NCBI GenBank assembly: GCA_002327985.1
Contig: DCVM01000012.1
Coordinates: 5,445-69,444 of the forward strand
From: Syntrophaceae bacterium UBA2188
Lineage (GTDB): Bacteria; Desulfobacterota; BSN033; UBA1163
Reading direction: 5' to 3'
Length of the DNA stretch: 64,000 nt
The notes below the pieces were generated by a model that saw nothing but the letters and a program-made list of their open reading frames with translations, did not search any database and was not told where the DNA came from. The stretch's first letter is position 1. The number at the start of each line of letters is the position of its first letter. This document shows, piece after piece, positions 16,821-26,230 of this stretch. The translations under genes and the position numbers were made by a program.

Positions 16821-17795
16821 TCATTTCCAATAGAGAACCTGCTTCAATATCTGAGGATCGGGTGCTGGACTCTCAGTCGCAAATCTCTCTGCCTCCTCCA
16901 TCTCCTCTATTGCTTCTCGATCGATCCGGTCTACATCTGCCTGGGTTAGGACACCCTCTTTGAGGAGTCGCTCCTGAAAAAGGTTTACCGGATCCTTTTT
17001 CACCCAAGGTTCGATTTCCTCCGGAGACCTGAGTCCTGCACATCTTTTATCCACCATGCCATAGGTATGGGGTTCGATACGATAAGTCTTGCATTCTATC
17101 AAGCTCGGCCCTTCTCCAGCTCTCGCTCTCTCTATAGCAGTTTGAAATGCTTCAAAGACTGCAACGACATCCTGTCCGTCAACCACTACTCCAGGCATTC
17201 CATAACCAAAAGCTAAATCCGCCATGTTCTCTTTTGGAAAAATATCGCTGGTCGGGGTGAAAACCATATACTGATTGTTTTCAACTCCCCACACAATAGG
17301 AAGCTTCCAATTTGCCGCCATCAGTGCAGCTTCATGGAAAGTCCCCCGACCATAAGTCCCGTCTCCCTGTATACAAACTACCACCTGTCCTTTAGCTCGC
17401 ATCTTGGCAGCAATACCCATTCCGGCAGCCAGGACAAAGTCACCTCCTAATGATCCGCTTAGACCAGGGGCACCATATTCCATATCCGCAACATGAAGAC
17501 AGCCCATACCCTGGCATGCACCGCTATTTTTGCTGAAGTGCTCTGCGATAAAGGCCCTGGGTGAGATACCTTTTGGGATTACCGTAGTAATACCGTGCCC
17601 TCGATGACAAAAAAAGATATAGTCATCCTTTCTTAAAAAAGTGGTAGCTCCAACACCAACCGCTTCTTGACCTTTTTGGCTACTCCAGTGCCCGCAAACC
17701 TTCCCAGACAAAACGCCTTTCACCATTATTTCATCAAGCTTCCGGACTCGCACCAGATTCGTATAGAGCTTCATTTTCTGTTCCTTTGTTAGCAT
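16821..17795 (-). CDS. 2-oxoacid/acetoin dehydrogenase E1 alpha subunit, pair A
   Basis: A 324-residue thiamine-dependent E1 alpha subunit with intact motifs: CHRGHGITT near residue 52 and QGDGTYGRG near 160, with VENNQYM closing the Mg-thiamine fold. The start MLTKEQKMK at 17795 follows AGGAGGTAGATAT; the ATG at 17816 lies upstream of this site. It opens the run of two E1 pairs, E2, E3 and LipB. Segments such as LIECKTYRIEPHTYG are typical of acetoin-dehydrogenase and pyruvate-type alpha subunits. Pair A has the best-conserved motifs of the three and is my candidate for the standard activity. Confidence 0.93.
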   Translation of the reverse strand: MLTKEQKMKLYTNLVRVRKLDEIMVKGVLSGKVCGHWSSQKGQEAVGVGATTFLRKDDYIFFCHRGHGITTVIPKGISPRAFIAEHFSKNSGACQGMGCLHVADMEYGAPGLSGSLGGDFVLAAGMGIAAKMRAKGQVVVCIQGDGTYGRGTFHEAALMAANWKLPIVWGVENNQYMVFTPTSDIFPKENMADLAFGYGMPGVVVDGQDVVAVFEAFQTAIERARAGEGPSLIECKTYRIEPHTYGMVDKRCAGLRSPEEIEPWVKKDPVNLFQERLLKEGVLTQADVDRIDREAIEEMEEAERFATESPAPDPQILKQVLYWK

Positions 17796-17844
17796 ATATC
17801 TACCTCCTAACCACATTTCTCTAAAAATTAGTTTCGATTTATAA

Positions 17845-18804
17845 TCATGTGTGTGAAAAGAGTTTTAATCCCTTCGCCAACCCATGGAATCTATAAATCC
17901 AACCTCCGTCTAAACCGCCAACGGTTATATAGCCCTCATCTGTTTCTGGCTTGAATGCTAAATTGGTAGTCAGAAGGTTCTTTCCTTCATCTCGACCTGG
18001 TATTAAAACCTGAGCCACCGGAATAGCTGCTTTATTTAGGACCAGAATTCTTCCATGCCCTGCAAGAGTTTGATAGACGTTACCCTCTGAATCGACAGCG
18101 TTCGAGTCAGGCATTCCATCTCCCATAAAATTGTAAGCAACCGTAGCCGGAGGGTGAGCAAGCGATATTCCATCTTGCTGTATTTTTATATGAATTAATC
18201 GATTCAAAGCTGACTCAGCCACCCAGAGTTCATACCCAAAGGGAATGATGCTTGGCATTGAAACTCCTTTTGGGACTAGAGAAATTCCATTGGCCGTCAC
18301 AAGATTTGTAACAATCGGGTGGACTGTCTTTAGATCTGCCGAAAAACGGTAAACACCACCCGTTAGACTGAAGGCGTTTTTAAAGTCTCCGAGATCGGTG
18401 ACGTAGAAGTTCCCATCATAGTCAAAGACAATATCATCCGGAGCTATGGGTTTACCTTCGTACCTTACTTTTATTTCCCTCATATTACTCCCATCCGGAT
18501 TCATCGCCATCACTTGCCCTGAAGGACAAACCAAATACAACCTTCCATCCTTATGGATAGCACATCCAGCAGCCATGTAGGCTGGGTTGCTGAAGATTGT
18601 ACTCATCTTTTTATCTGGTGTGATCTTAATGACACGGCCTTCAACGACCGAAGTGATGAAGAGGTTTCCTTCTCGGTCGAATGCAGGAGCTTCAAGAATG
18701 GATGGATAGGGATTGATTTGTAACCAACATTCCGCCATGATTGTATAAATACTTTCTTCGGATGGTGGGATAAGAACTAAATCTTTTTTCGCTTTTTCTC
18801 CCAT
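17845..18804 (-). CDS. SMP-30/gluconolactonase-like beta-propeller protein
   Basis: A 319-residue protein with six-bladed-propeller features of the SMP-30/gluconolactonase/LRE family: PAFDREGNLFITSV near residue 42, DDIVFDYDGNFYVTD near 122, AVDSEGNVYQT near 238 and a last GGLDGGWIYRF. Family members hydrolyse lactones with a divalent metal held by Glu, Asn and Asp. No signal peptide is visible, so it should be cytoplasmic. Lying between SDR genes and the E1 genes, it may open a lactone made by one of the dehydrogenases. That is inference; strictosidine-synthase-like propellers look similar. The start has AAAGGAGAGCGAAA. Confidence 0.75.
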   Translation of the reverse strand: MGEKAKKDLVLIPPSEESIYTIMAECWLQINPYPSILEAPAFDREGNLFITSVVEGRVIKITPDKKMSTIFSNPAYMAAGCAIHKDGRLYLVCPSGQVMAMNPDGSNMREIKVRYEGKPIAPDDIVFDYDGNFYVTDLGDFKNAFSLTGGVYRFSADLKTVHPIVTNLVTANGISLVPKGVSMPSIIPFGYELWVAESALNRLIHIKIQQDGISLAHPPATVAYNFMGDGMPDSNAVDSEGNVYQTLAGHGRILVLNKAAIPVAQVLIPGRDEGKNLLTTNLAFKPETDEGYITVGGLDGGWIYRFHGLAKGLKLFSHT

Positions 18805-18858
18805 TTTCGCTCTCCTTTATTTAACGTTTAAATCAATGTTATAATGATGAAATAATAA

Positions 18859-19647
18859 TTAGGCAATGAAGCCTCCATCCTGGACAAATGTTTGCCCTGT
18901 CACATAACTCGACGCATCAGAGGCTAACCAAATAGCTAATCCCTTAATTTCATTTGGCTCAGCTACCCGTCCCATGGGTGTAAATTTAGCGAATCTTTGA
19001 AGGTAAGGTTCTGCTACCTCTCGGGGTATAAACGTGGACTTGGTATCATGAGTCCCTGGTGCAATCGCATTGATTCGAATCCCATCCTTAGCATAGGCAA
19101 CTGCCGCATGCCTTGTGAGAGCAATAATACCAGCCTTAGACGCCCCATAAGCATATATATTGGGGGCAGACCATTCCCAACACCCAGCCATCAGCCCGGC
19201 TACAGAAGCCGTGCTAATGATAGACCCTCTTTTCTGCTTTAGCATCACGGGTAAAACGGCGCGCATGCAGAGAAATGTCCCCTTCAAATTAATGTTAATG
19301 CATGCATCCCAATCTTCAATCACAAGTTCATGAAGTCTTTTTTCAATGGAATGGCACCAACCGGCATTATTGAACAAAATATCGATGGTTCCGAATCCTG
19401 ATACCGTCTGATTGACCATGCGCTCGATCTGGTCCGGTTTGGATACATCCGCCTCAATGGCTATGGCACGATGTCCAAACCTCTTTATGTCATCAACGGT
19501 TTCATCGGCAAACTTTTTGTTGATATCAGCACAGGCAACATCCGCCCCAAACTCAGCCATGGCCTCGCAATATGCCCGGCCAAGCCCGTGACCTCCTGCT
19601 GTAATCAGGGCAACCCTTCCTGAAAGATCAAAAATGTTCTTTTCCAT
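18859..19647 (-). CDS. SDR-family NAD(P)-dependent oxidoreductase (2)
   Basis: A 262-residue classical short-chain dehydrogenase: TAGGHGLG cofactor motif near residues 16-23, NNAGWCH near 91, catalytic YGASKAG near 167, and a C-terminal TGQTFVQDGGF. The start follows GATAAGGAGAGTCTCGTT. It is 18 bp downstream of another SDR, so the two are probably cotranscribed and translated together. Similar neighbours in degradation clusters oxidise ring or side-chain hydroxyls. Substrate cannot be assigned. Confidence 0.88.
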   Translation of the reverse strand: MEKNIFDLSGRVALITAGGHGLGRAYCEAMAEFGADVACADINKKFADETVDDIKRFGHRAIAIEADVSKPDQIERMVNQTVSGFGTIDILFNNAGWCHSIEKRLHELVIEDWDACININLKGTFLCMRAVLPVMLKQKRGSIISTASVAGLMAGCWEWSAPNIYAYGASKAGIIALTRHAAVAYAKDGIRINAIAPGTHDTKSTFIPREVAEPYLQRFAKFTPMGRVAEPNEIKGLAIWLASDASSYVTGQTFVQDGGFIA

Positions 19648-19665
19648 AACGAGACTCTCCTTATC

Positions 19666-20436
19666 TCAGCAGAGTGTAAAACCTCCGTCTACAGCCAAGT
19701 GACAACCCACAACGAATGAAGCCGAATCGGAGCACAACCACACCACTGCTTCAGCGATTTCTTCTGGTAAGGCTATCCGTCCGATCGGTGTTGCCATTGC
19801 CATTTTTTCGAGGTCTGGATTCAAAGCTGCCAGACGCTCTACCCCTGGCGTTTTAGTAGCACCTGGCTGAACAGCATTAACACGGATGCCAAACCTGGCA
19901 TATTCCAGGGCTGCTGTTCGTGTCAGTTGCAATACACCTGCTTTTGCAGCATTGTACGGAGCATTTCCAATACCAGCTTTTACAGCAGCCCCTGAAGTGG
20001 TATTAACAATGACTCCAAATTTCTGCCGGAGCATCAATGGAATCTCATATTTCATGCATAGCCATACACCTTTCAAGTTGACACCTATGGAGCGATCCCA
20101 AAACTCCTCCGCGATATCAGCAGTAGGAACAATATCCTGAAGGGATGGAGGTATCAGTCCGGCATTATTGTGTGCAAAATCTAAACGTCCATAGGTGTCA
20201 ACGATTTGTTTAATCATTTCTTCCACATCTCTTGCTTTAGAGACGTCACATTTAATAAACAATGCTGTTCCACCAGCTTCTTTGATTTGGTGGACCGTTT
20301 CTTCGCCACCCTCTACAACAACATCGGCCACAACCACTCTTGCTCCTTCCCTGGCAAACAGCAACGCAGTGGCTCTCCCTATTCCCGAGCCTGCACCTGT
20401 GATGAGAGCCACTTTGTCTTTGAACCTTGGGGTCAT
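19666..20436 (-). CDS. SDR-family NAD(P)-dependent oxidoreductase (3)
   Basis: A 256-residue classical short-chain dehydrogenase: TGAGSGIG at residues 14-21, HNNAGLI near 90, catalytic YNAAKAG near 160 and a C-terminal VVGCHLAVDGGF. The start has a strong site, GAGGAGGAATT. It is the first enzyme gene after the DUF1329 gene. The Asp-rich stretch VVADVVVEGG after the first beta strand suggests NAD rather than NADP preference, as an acidic residue ends strand 2. Substrate unknown. Confidence 0.88.
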   Translation of the reverse strand: MTPRFKDKVALITGAGSGIGRATALLFAREGARVVVADVVVEGGEETVHQIKEAGGTALFIKCDVSKARDVEEMIKQIVDTYGRLDFAHNNAGLIPPSLQDIVPTADIAEEFWDRSIGVNLKGVWLCMKYEIPLMLRQKFGVIVNTTSGAAVKAGIGNAPYNAAKAGVLQLTRTAALEYARFGIRVNAVQPGATKTPGVERLAALNPDLEKMAMATPIGRIALPEEIAEAVVWLCSDSASFVVGCHLAVDGGFTLC

Positions 20437-20497
20437 AATTCCTCCTCAGAATAAGCACTCACGTTTATGCTTCACCACTGCAACCTTTCAAGTTTTT

Positions 20498-21940
20498 CTA
20501 TTTCGCCTTTTTTGCGAAACTATAGATGTCAATGTCATCGCGCTTCATTGTTGGCGACGGCACGACTAACATCCTATTAAATGTAGAATGAAGATCCACG
20601 TAGTCTCTTTGAACACCCGAAGCCATACAGACAAGGCCGATATCGGGGTGAAAAGTTGGTATATTGGTACTGTCGCGGTACAAGCGCCCCTTCCTGTCAT
20701 AGTTTTCAGCATACAAGAGGAATAATGTTTCTTTATCAAAATAGAGGATTCGTTTGCTATAGACATAGTTTTTATCCAATTGAGTTAACTTAACCACATA
20801 GACAGGCCGTCGCTCGAACTCCATGTTCGCCCATTCATATCCTTTCTTCGAATTAAGATAGTATGCCCCATCCATATCAGAGGCTATAAACAGGTATTCT
20901 CTTTCACCAACCAGCTCATACTGGTATGGGTAATGGTTGGGAGATATTTTTTGATCAAAGCCCTCATTATCATCCGTGATGCCATCCTGTCCTCCCACCA
21001 CATCCTGGGTATCTGTTGCCGACATCTTTCGAATACGCCTGATCGCACTAACGTATAGCATCGCACCATCTATCTTGTCGGCATCTAAGTAATAGGTGAG
21101 TCCAATGGCACTTCCATATAAATCTCTCGGAGCAAGATATGCATATATGGCACCTTTATCCTCCCGCATATCCTTGGCTCGTTTATCATACCATCCATAA
21201 GGTTCAACAAAAACCCGCCCTTTAAGCTTAATCTGCGTCATCAGTCCCGTACCATCGCTATCTATCTTCAGATTCTTGTTAAATCCAATCGGTATGGTGT
21301 ACCCATACATACCGTCCGCATAGGTGTAACGTTTCTTCCAATTGTAGATGATCTGCTGGGCTGCAAATTTTCCGGATGGCCTTGGAAATGGATAGCCGCT
21401 GATGTAGCTATCTTCAATAATGTAACCCTTATCGTCAAGCTTGGTACGTCCCATATTCTCTTTCGTCGCCTTAGCGAGAGGAAGGGTCCAAAAATACTGC
21501 CGCGTGGGAATCACCTTAAACTCCGAAAAATTCCCAACATGAGGCGGTCCACCAGGTTTAAAAAAGCGCTCATATAATGGGGGTAACATTAGCTCCTTAA
21601 GGCCAGGGTATTTGTCCCTGTCTTGATAGGTGTAGGTGCCCGGTTTAATCTCCGGGGCAATCTTGCCCACCATATCCGGAGCCCTAAACCCAACCACATC
21701 CGCCCAGGCTCTTTTCATCGCCTCTATGTCATGGGTCATCTTCGAATAGTATTCAGGTGGGATGAGTTTATTCATGGGCAAAGCTTTGTAAAGTGGGCGC
21801 GGGTCATCAAAAATGGCCTTTGCCCCTTTAAGTCCATCGTGGGTGACGGTGATTTTTTGGCACCATGCACTGGGTGCCAGGATAAACAGTCCTAACAAGA
21901 GGACCAAAGTCACGATGAAAAACATCTTCGTCTTTTCCAT
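20498..21940 (-). CDS. DUF1329-family exported protein
   Basis: A 480-residue secreted protein. Residues 1-27 form a Sec signal peptide ending near APSAWCQ. The mature part carries the DUF1329 pattern, including a C-terminal KRILYFDKETLFLLYAENYD stretch and GRLYRD, which is typical of this LolA/LolB-like family of periplasmic or outer-membrane proteins. It follows the DUF1302 gene by 57 bp. In Proteobacteria DUF1329, DUF1302, an MMPL-type transporter and a YCF48-like propeller are often encoded together, commonly beside genes for degradation of hydrophobic compounds. A role in moving a hydrophobic substrate across the envelope is inference. Confidence 0.85.
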   Translation of the reverse strand: MEKTKMFFIVTLVLLLGLFILAPSAWCQKITVTHDGLKGAKAIFDDPRPLYKALPMNKLIPPEYYSKMTHDIEAMKRAWADVVGFRAPDMVGKIAPEIKPGTYTYQDRDKYPGLKELMLPPLYERFFKPGGPPHVGNFSEFKVIPTRQYFWTLPLAKATKENMGRTKLDDKGYIIEDSYISGYPFPRPSGKFAAQQIIYNWKKRYTYADGMYGYTIPIGFNKNLKIDSDGTGLMTQIKLKGRVFVEPYGWYDKRAKDMREDKGAIYAYLAPRDLYGSAIGLTYYLDADKIDGAMLYVSAIRRIRKMSATDTQDVVGGQDGITDDNEGFDQKISPNHYPYQYELVGEREYLFIASDMDGAYYLNSKKGYEWANMEFERRPVYVVKLTQLDKNYVYSKRILYFDKETLFLLYAENYDRKGRLYRDSTNIPTFHPDIGLVCMASGVQRDYVDLHSTFNRMLVVPSPTMKRDDIDIYSFAKKAK

Positions 21941-21997
21941 CTTTATCTCCTTTCTTTCAGCTTGGATTCATCTATGGTTAAACCTGTGATGGAGCCT

Positions 21998-23521
21998 TTA
22001 GCCCCACTTGTAACTGACCTTGAAATAGATATAATCCTTGTTTTCAAACAACTCGAACCCTTGCCCTTCCTTCTTTCCATACAGGAAACATGATCCCAAA
22101 GTGAAATGCCATTTGTTACTATAGTCATAGACCAATTGCAGACGGAAGAAGTCTGACTTGGAGTTGACATCGTGTAGCCAGAAGAACGACGGGGTCAATT
22201 TGTTGTGAAAGTAGGATGTATTGATCATCAAGGTCGTCTGGTAGTTGTTTTTCTTTAAACCCGAAATCTCTTCGATGGATGGATAATCATTTATTCTCCG
22301 ATAGTAGAATTGTGGCGAGATCATGAAATAGGTATTCGGGTTCAAGAAGGGAATTCTCACTTTCCAATCCACCCCAATAGCCCCACGAAACTCATCTGAT
22401 TTTTTAAATCTGGAGATGGGTGTTCCCGGTGTTCCAAAAGCAAACGTGCTATCAAAGGCGTACAAAGTCTCCAAACGCACAACCGGAGAAACACCTCCCA
22501 AGAAGGAGGCCCTCAAGGGGGTAATATCCCTGGAAAAGGTAGCCCCCACAAAACGAAAAAGTGGATACTTGCCTTCCATGAGGGGGTGAAGGATCAAGTT
22601 CCCATCGGAGGCAAAAATATCTGGCGGAAGCGGGGAAAGATAAGGAGGAATAAGATTTGTCACCGGGTCATTATCCCGACCATAAAACGCATTCAATGTA
22701 ATGACGGAGTCGTATACGACCCCTTTAATTCTGAATGCGAATTCATTCCCTTCTCTCCATCTCTTTGGCTTATCAATCATCCCTGTTCTAATCATTGAAC
22801 CCATATGGGGTCCAGAAAGCGGAATATCCGGTGCCCAAATCCCTCCATCATCGTTGCCAATCATGATCCCCTGATTAGGAATGAAATCTGGGTTGGGGTT
22901 ATAGACAAATTCGAGGTTCAGACTCTGGATCCAGGTCGGCTTGATGGGCAAATTGTACTCAGTTCTAATGAGCCAGATCGGAATGATATTTGTCTCAAAT
23001 TCTACATCGGCAAACCCTCGACGCTGGTCCCAAGGATTAATCTGATCCATGAGCCGGAAACCGTCTGTCTCACCCCAGTTAACAATTTGCTTTCCTATTC
23101 GGAACATGAAATCTCCTGGGGTCCAGGTAACATGGGCCTCTTTCAATAATTGCCAGTACTTATCATCCACATTTAAGTTCTTATAGGATTTGTTAAACAA
23201 TTTTTCATTCCATGAACTGTCCTTATGTTTCAACTGGTAAATCCAATCCACGGTGAGCATGCCTGAGGCATAGAATTTAAGACTCTTCATAGGCGTATAA
23301 TCGCCTTCCACAAAAAGGTTCATCAGGGCAGAATTTAAACCTTTTTCAGTATCATATTTGTCCCTATCGAGCAGACTAAAGGATGCCCCCTGAGTCGCAT
23401 ATCCAAACAAGTTGAGAGGCTTTCCGAGCACTGTAAACTGCTCGGCCATAACAGGAAAACTTGATAAGGCCATGGTCAGTACGACTATCCAAAATAAAAT
23501 TAAAAATCTTTTCTTTTTCAT
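21998..23521 (-). CDS. DUF1302-like outer-membrane beta-barrel protein
   Basis: A 507-residue exported protein. The start at 23521 (MKKKRFLILFW) follows GGAGGGAGGGGTT; upstream Met codons lack a site. A signal peptide ends near PVMAEQ (residue 27). The rest alternates polar and aromatic residues as in barrels, with the DUF1302-type segment IVNWGETDGFRLMDQINP and a C-terminal aromatic ending in VSYKWG, as outer-membrane proteins often do. Its neighbours are the DUF1329 gene and the MMPL transporter, so it is the likely outer-membrane component of the set. The substrate is unknown. Confidence 0.8.
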   Translation of the reverse strand: MKKKRFLILFWIVVLTMALSSFPVMAEQFTVLGKPLNLFGYATQGASFSLLDRDKYDTEKGLNSALMNLFVEGDYTPMKSLKFYASGMLTVDWIYQLKHKDSSWNEKLFNKSYKNLNVDDKYWQLLKEAHVTWTPGDFMFRIGKQIVNWGETDGFRLMDQINPWDQRRGFADVEFETNIIPIWLIRTEYNLPIKPTWIQSLNLEFVYNPNPDFIPNQGIMIGNDDGGIWAPDIPLSGPHMGSMIRTGMIDKPKRWREGNEFAFRIKGVVYDSVITLNAFYGRDNDPVTNLIPPYLSPLPPDIFASDGNLILHPLMEGKYPLFRFVGATFSRDITPLRASFLGGVSPVVRLETLYAFDSTFAFGTPGTPISRFKKSDEFRGAIGVDWKVRIPFLNPNTYFMISPQFYYRRINDYPSIEEISGLKKNNYQTTLMINTSYFHNKLTPSFFWLHDVNSKSDFFRLQLVYDYSNKWHFTLGSCFLYGKKEGQGFELFENKDYIYFKVSYKWG

Positions 23522-23690
23522 AACCCCTCCCTCCTTCTTTTTTCTCTCCATGGTTTGATAAAAAAACAATAATCTCTTCCTCTTCCCTATCCCAATTCGA
23601 CCCTCAATAATTCCACTTCACCCCCTTTCCTAAAATAAACTTGCCCGTGTAGCGTGCCCGTAAATCCTCTATAGCCTCAATCTCTTTCTT

Positions 23691-23773
23691 TCACCCCACC
23701 CTCATCCTCACTCCATCAAGGGGGAGAGGGATCTTTGGCCTCTCCCCCCTCTGGAGTGGGTTAGGGGTGAGGA
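23691..23773. repeat. Imperfect inverted repeat (GGGGAGAGG/CCTCTCCCC element)
   Basis: The core arms GGGGAGAGG (23721-23729) and CCTCTCCCC (23739-23747) pair perfectly around GATCTTTGG. Outer arms CACTCCA (23709-23715) with TGGAGTG (23752-23758), and TCACCCC with GGGGTGA at the ends, also pair. Palindromes with CTCACCC and GGGAGAGG blocks are widespread intergenic elements in Proteobacteria. It lies between the MMPL and DUF1302 genes and could attenuate or stabilise the mRNA. Confidence 0.7.
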
Positions 23774-23795
23774 AATGAGGAAAGAGACGAAATGT

Positions 23796-26213
23796 TTATG
23801 AAGAGGTTTGTGCAATGGCTACTCCTGCCTCGGCTGTATTGTCTGCCGTTAATGCAGCCTTTCTTATAAACTTCGGCTTGATGATATAAATCAATAAAGG
23901 ATGAAGGGTTAAGGTGAGAAGGACGTTTGCCCCTAAGATGATGGCAAGAAAAAAACCCATCTCCCCTTGAAACTTCATATCTGAAAATACATACCACGTC
24001 AGGACTGGTAAAATGATCGTCAACCCGGTATAGACCACTGCCTTGCCGGTCGTACAGACGGACTGGATAATGGCTTGTTTCCAATCGCCCCCTTGAAGAG
24101 TGTATTCTTCCATGCAACGGCTATAGAGGTAGATACAGAAATTGTCTCCCACCCCCACTCCTACTGCAGCAATAGGAAGCGTATTGATTGAAAGACCAAT
24201 ATCCATTAAGGCCATATAGGCAAAGGCCATACTATTAGCAAAAATCAAGGGAAGGGTCACCATGAGACCACCCGTAATAGACCTAAAAGAAATACAGATG
24301 AGGATAAAGATGGCGGCAAGGACGCTTGAATCAATCAGGGCATGGGCTCGTTTCATCTCCTCATTGACGCCGATTTCCATCCCAATTCTCCCACCCGCTA
24401 ACTTAAATTCTCCCTTCTCGATATTCATGGGACGGTCCTTAAAAAACTCATAGGCAGCATCACGAATACGAAGCAGATTCTCCGAGGTATGATCCGAAAA
24501 GTAGAGAATGACTTGAGCTCGCTCCAGATCTTCATCAACAAAACGACGCAAGACAAACGGATCAATGTCTTTACGGACATAGCCCATGAGTCCTTTAAAC
24601 ATCAAAGCATTTTGCGGCATCTGGTACCAAAGCTGATCCCCGTCGTGTAGCATCAGATTCACCATGTTCACGGTGTTGGCCAAAGTATTCGAAGACTTGT
24701 AAATATCGGGCAGCCTCTCTTGCATGTGCCTTGAAAACGCATCAAAGGTCGTCAACACCGCCGGGTTATAAACCGACTCTTTCTCTCCCTCGTAGAAAAG
24801 CATCAAGTTCTCCGACGATGCATCAAAGAGATGGTTGATGAGCTTCTGATCTTGATTATAAGGATGGCTTGGCCATAGAAGAGGGGAACCAGGAGTAGGA
24901 TCTCCAATTTTTAGCCCGCTTATCGCCCAGCTAAAAAAGATCATCGCCCCAACGATCAATCCCCCAACGGCATACCGGCCCGACCCGATGGAAAAACTGG
25001 TCACCTTGGTAATGGCCCGAGCCTGCCAATCCATTTGACACTTTTCTTTTGCATACCGATCGCTTGCCACTTTTAGCGGGAGCACACTACAAATAATGGG
25101 AACCATAATGCCCGTCAACCCTGTGCTGAATATCCAAAACCCCATGATGATGGCCAGATGCTGCATCAGGACAATCTTGGCAAAACTCAATACCAGGAAA
25201 CCAGCTGCATCCGTAAAGACCCCTGTCCAGTTGGGAAAGAGCATGGTCCGCATGGTCTCATAACTGGCACGGAGCCGATCCCCGCCACTCGCATTAAGTT
25301 CTTCAAAATAACGATGGGTGATCTGAACGGAGTTGCTAATGAATCGGGCCCCTACAAAAAAGGCCAGAACATAGAGGAGGGGACTGAAGTTGATTCCTGT
25401 AAAACCCACAAATCCCAGCCCTATTACAGTAAGAATCGCCGCATCCATGATCGGAACAATCATCCCCATTACATTGCGAAAGATGATGTAGAGGATCAAG
25501 ATCATCAACGCAATACTGATACCAAAAACAAGGTAGGTCTGGTACTTCAGGCTGTAAATCCAGCCCATCAACATGGGAAACCCAACAATATGAACGGAGG
25601 TCTCCTCGTCGGTATATTCTTTGACTAATTTTCTTAAAAGGCTGAAGGCTTTCCCATAAGAGATGTTTTCCTTAAAATCGGTCAACAACAGGGCAGCGGT
25701 TCCATCGCTTGACACCAGGGTGCCGTTATAGGCAGGATTGGAAAAGATGTTTTGCTTCAATAAGGCCATTTCTTCTGGGCTGTTAGGAGGATCTGGCCAC
25801 ATCAGGGGCTCAATTTTTATCTCACCTTTTCCTAATGTCCTCACCACTTTGGTCGACCGGCTTGCAATCGATACGGTCAAACTCCGATACACTTCATCCC
25901 ACAGCACCACCTCCTCGGTCATCTTCGAAATCTTGTCCAGAACCCCCCGGGTAAAGATATCCCCCTTCTTCGTCTTAATCGCGATGGCTACCGTCGAACC
26001 CCCACTCCCAAACACTTCTGAAAACCGAGCATGAAGTTTAAGATAAGGATGATCATAGGGAAACAACTCATGCAGAAGAACCTCCCCCCGAATCTTGAAA
26101 ACCCCATACAAAAAGACCCCTGTGATCACCAAAATAGTTATCAAAACAACCCATTTGCGACTTACCAAGTACCAACAAATGCGGTCCAGTCTTGTTTTAT
26201 TGTGGCCAACCAT
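23796..26213 (-). CDS. MMPL/RND-superfamily transporter
   Basis: An 805-residue integral membrane protein with the RND plan: one N-terminal membrane segment (residues 18-38), a large periplasmic loop, five segments, then a second loop and the last five segments from about residue 620. Tandem ATG codons occur; the second (26213) is six bases from GGGAG while the first abuts it, so 26213 is chosen. It matches the RND family transporters that accompany DUF1302, DUF1329 and YCF48-like proteins and is unlike the HAE1 pump next door. Probable role: proton-driven movement of a hydrophobic molecule between the inner membrane and periplasm. Direction of transport is not known. Confidence 0.88.
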   Translation of the reverse strand: MVGHNKTRLDRICWYLVSRKWVVLITILVITGVFLYGVFKIRGEVLLHELFPYDHPYLKLHARFSEVFGSGGSTVAIAIKTKKGDIFTRGVLDKISKMTEEVVLWDEVYRSLTVSIASRSTKVVRTLGKGEIKIEPLMWPDPPNSPEEMALLKQNIFSNPAYNGTLVSSDGTAALLLTDFKENISYGKAFSLLRKLVKEYTDEETSVHIVGFPMLMGWIYSLKYQTYLVFGISIALMILILYIIFRNVMGMIVPIMDAAILTVIGLGFVGFTGINFSPLLYVLAFFVGARFISNSVQITHRYFEELNASGGDRLRASYETMRTMLFPNWTGVFTDAAGFLVLSFAKIVLMQHLAIIMGFWIFSTGLTGIMVPIICSVLPLKVASDRYAKEKCQMDWQARAITKVTSFSIGSGRYAVGGLIVGAMIFFSWAISGLKIGDPTPGSPLLWPSHPYNQDQKLINHLFDASSENLMLFYEGEKESVYNPAVLTTFDAFSRHMQERLPDIYKSSNTLANTVNMVNLMLHDGDQLWYQMPQNALMFKGLMGYVRKDIDPFVLRRFVDEDLERAQVILYFSDHTSENLLRIRDAAYEFFKDRPMNIEKGEFKLAGGRIGMEIGVNEEMKRAHALIDSSVLAAIFILICISFRSITGGLMVTLPLIFANSMAFAYMALMDIGLSINTLPIAAVGVGVGDNFCIYLYSRCMEEYTLQGGDWKQAIIQSVCTTGKAVVYTGLTIILPVLTWYVFSDMKFQGEMGFFLAIILGANVLLTLTLHPLLIYIIKPKFIRKAALTADNTAEAGVAIAQTSS

Positions 26214-26230
26214 CGACATCTCCCTTACGC

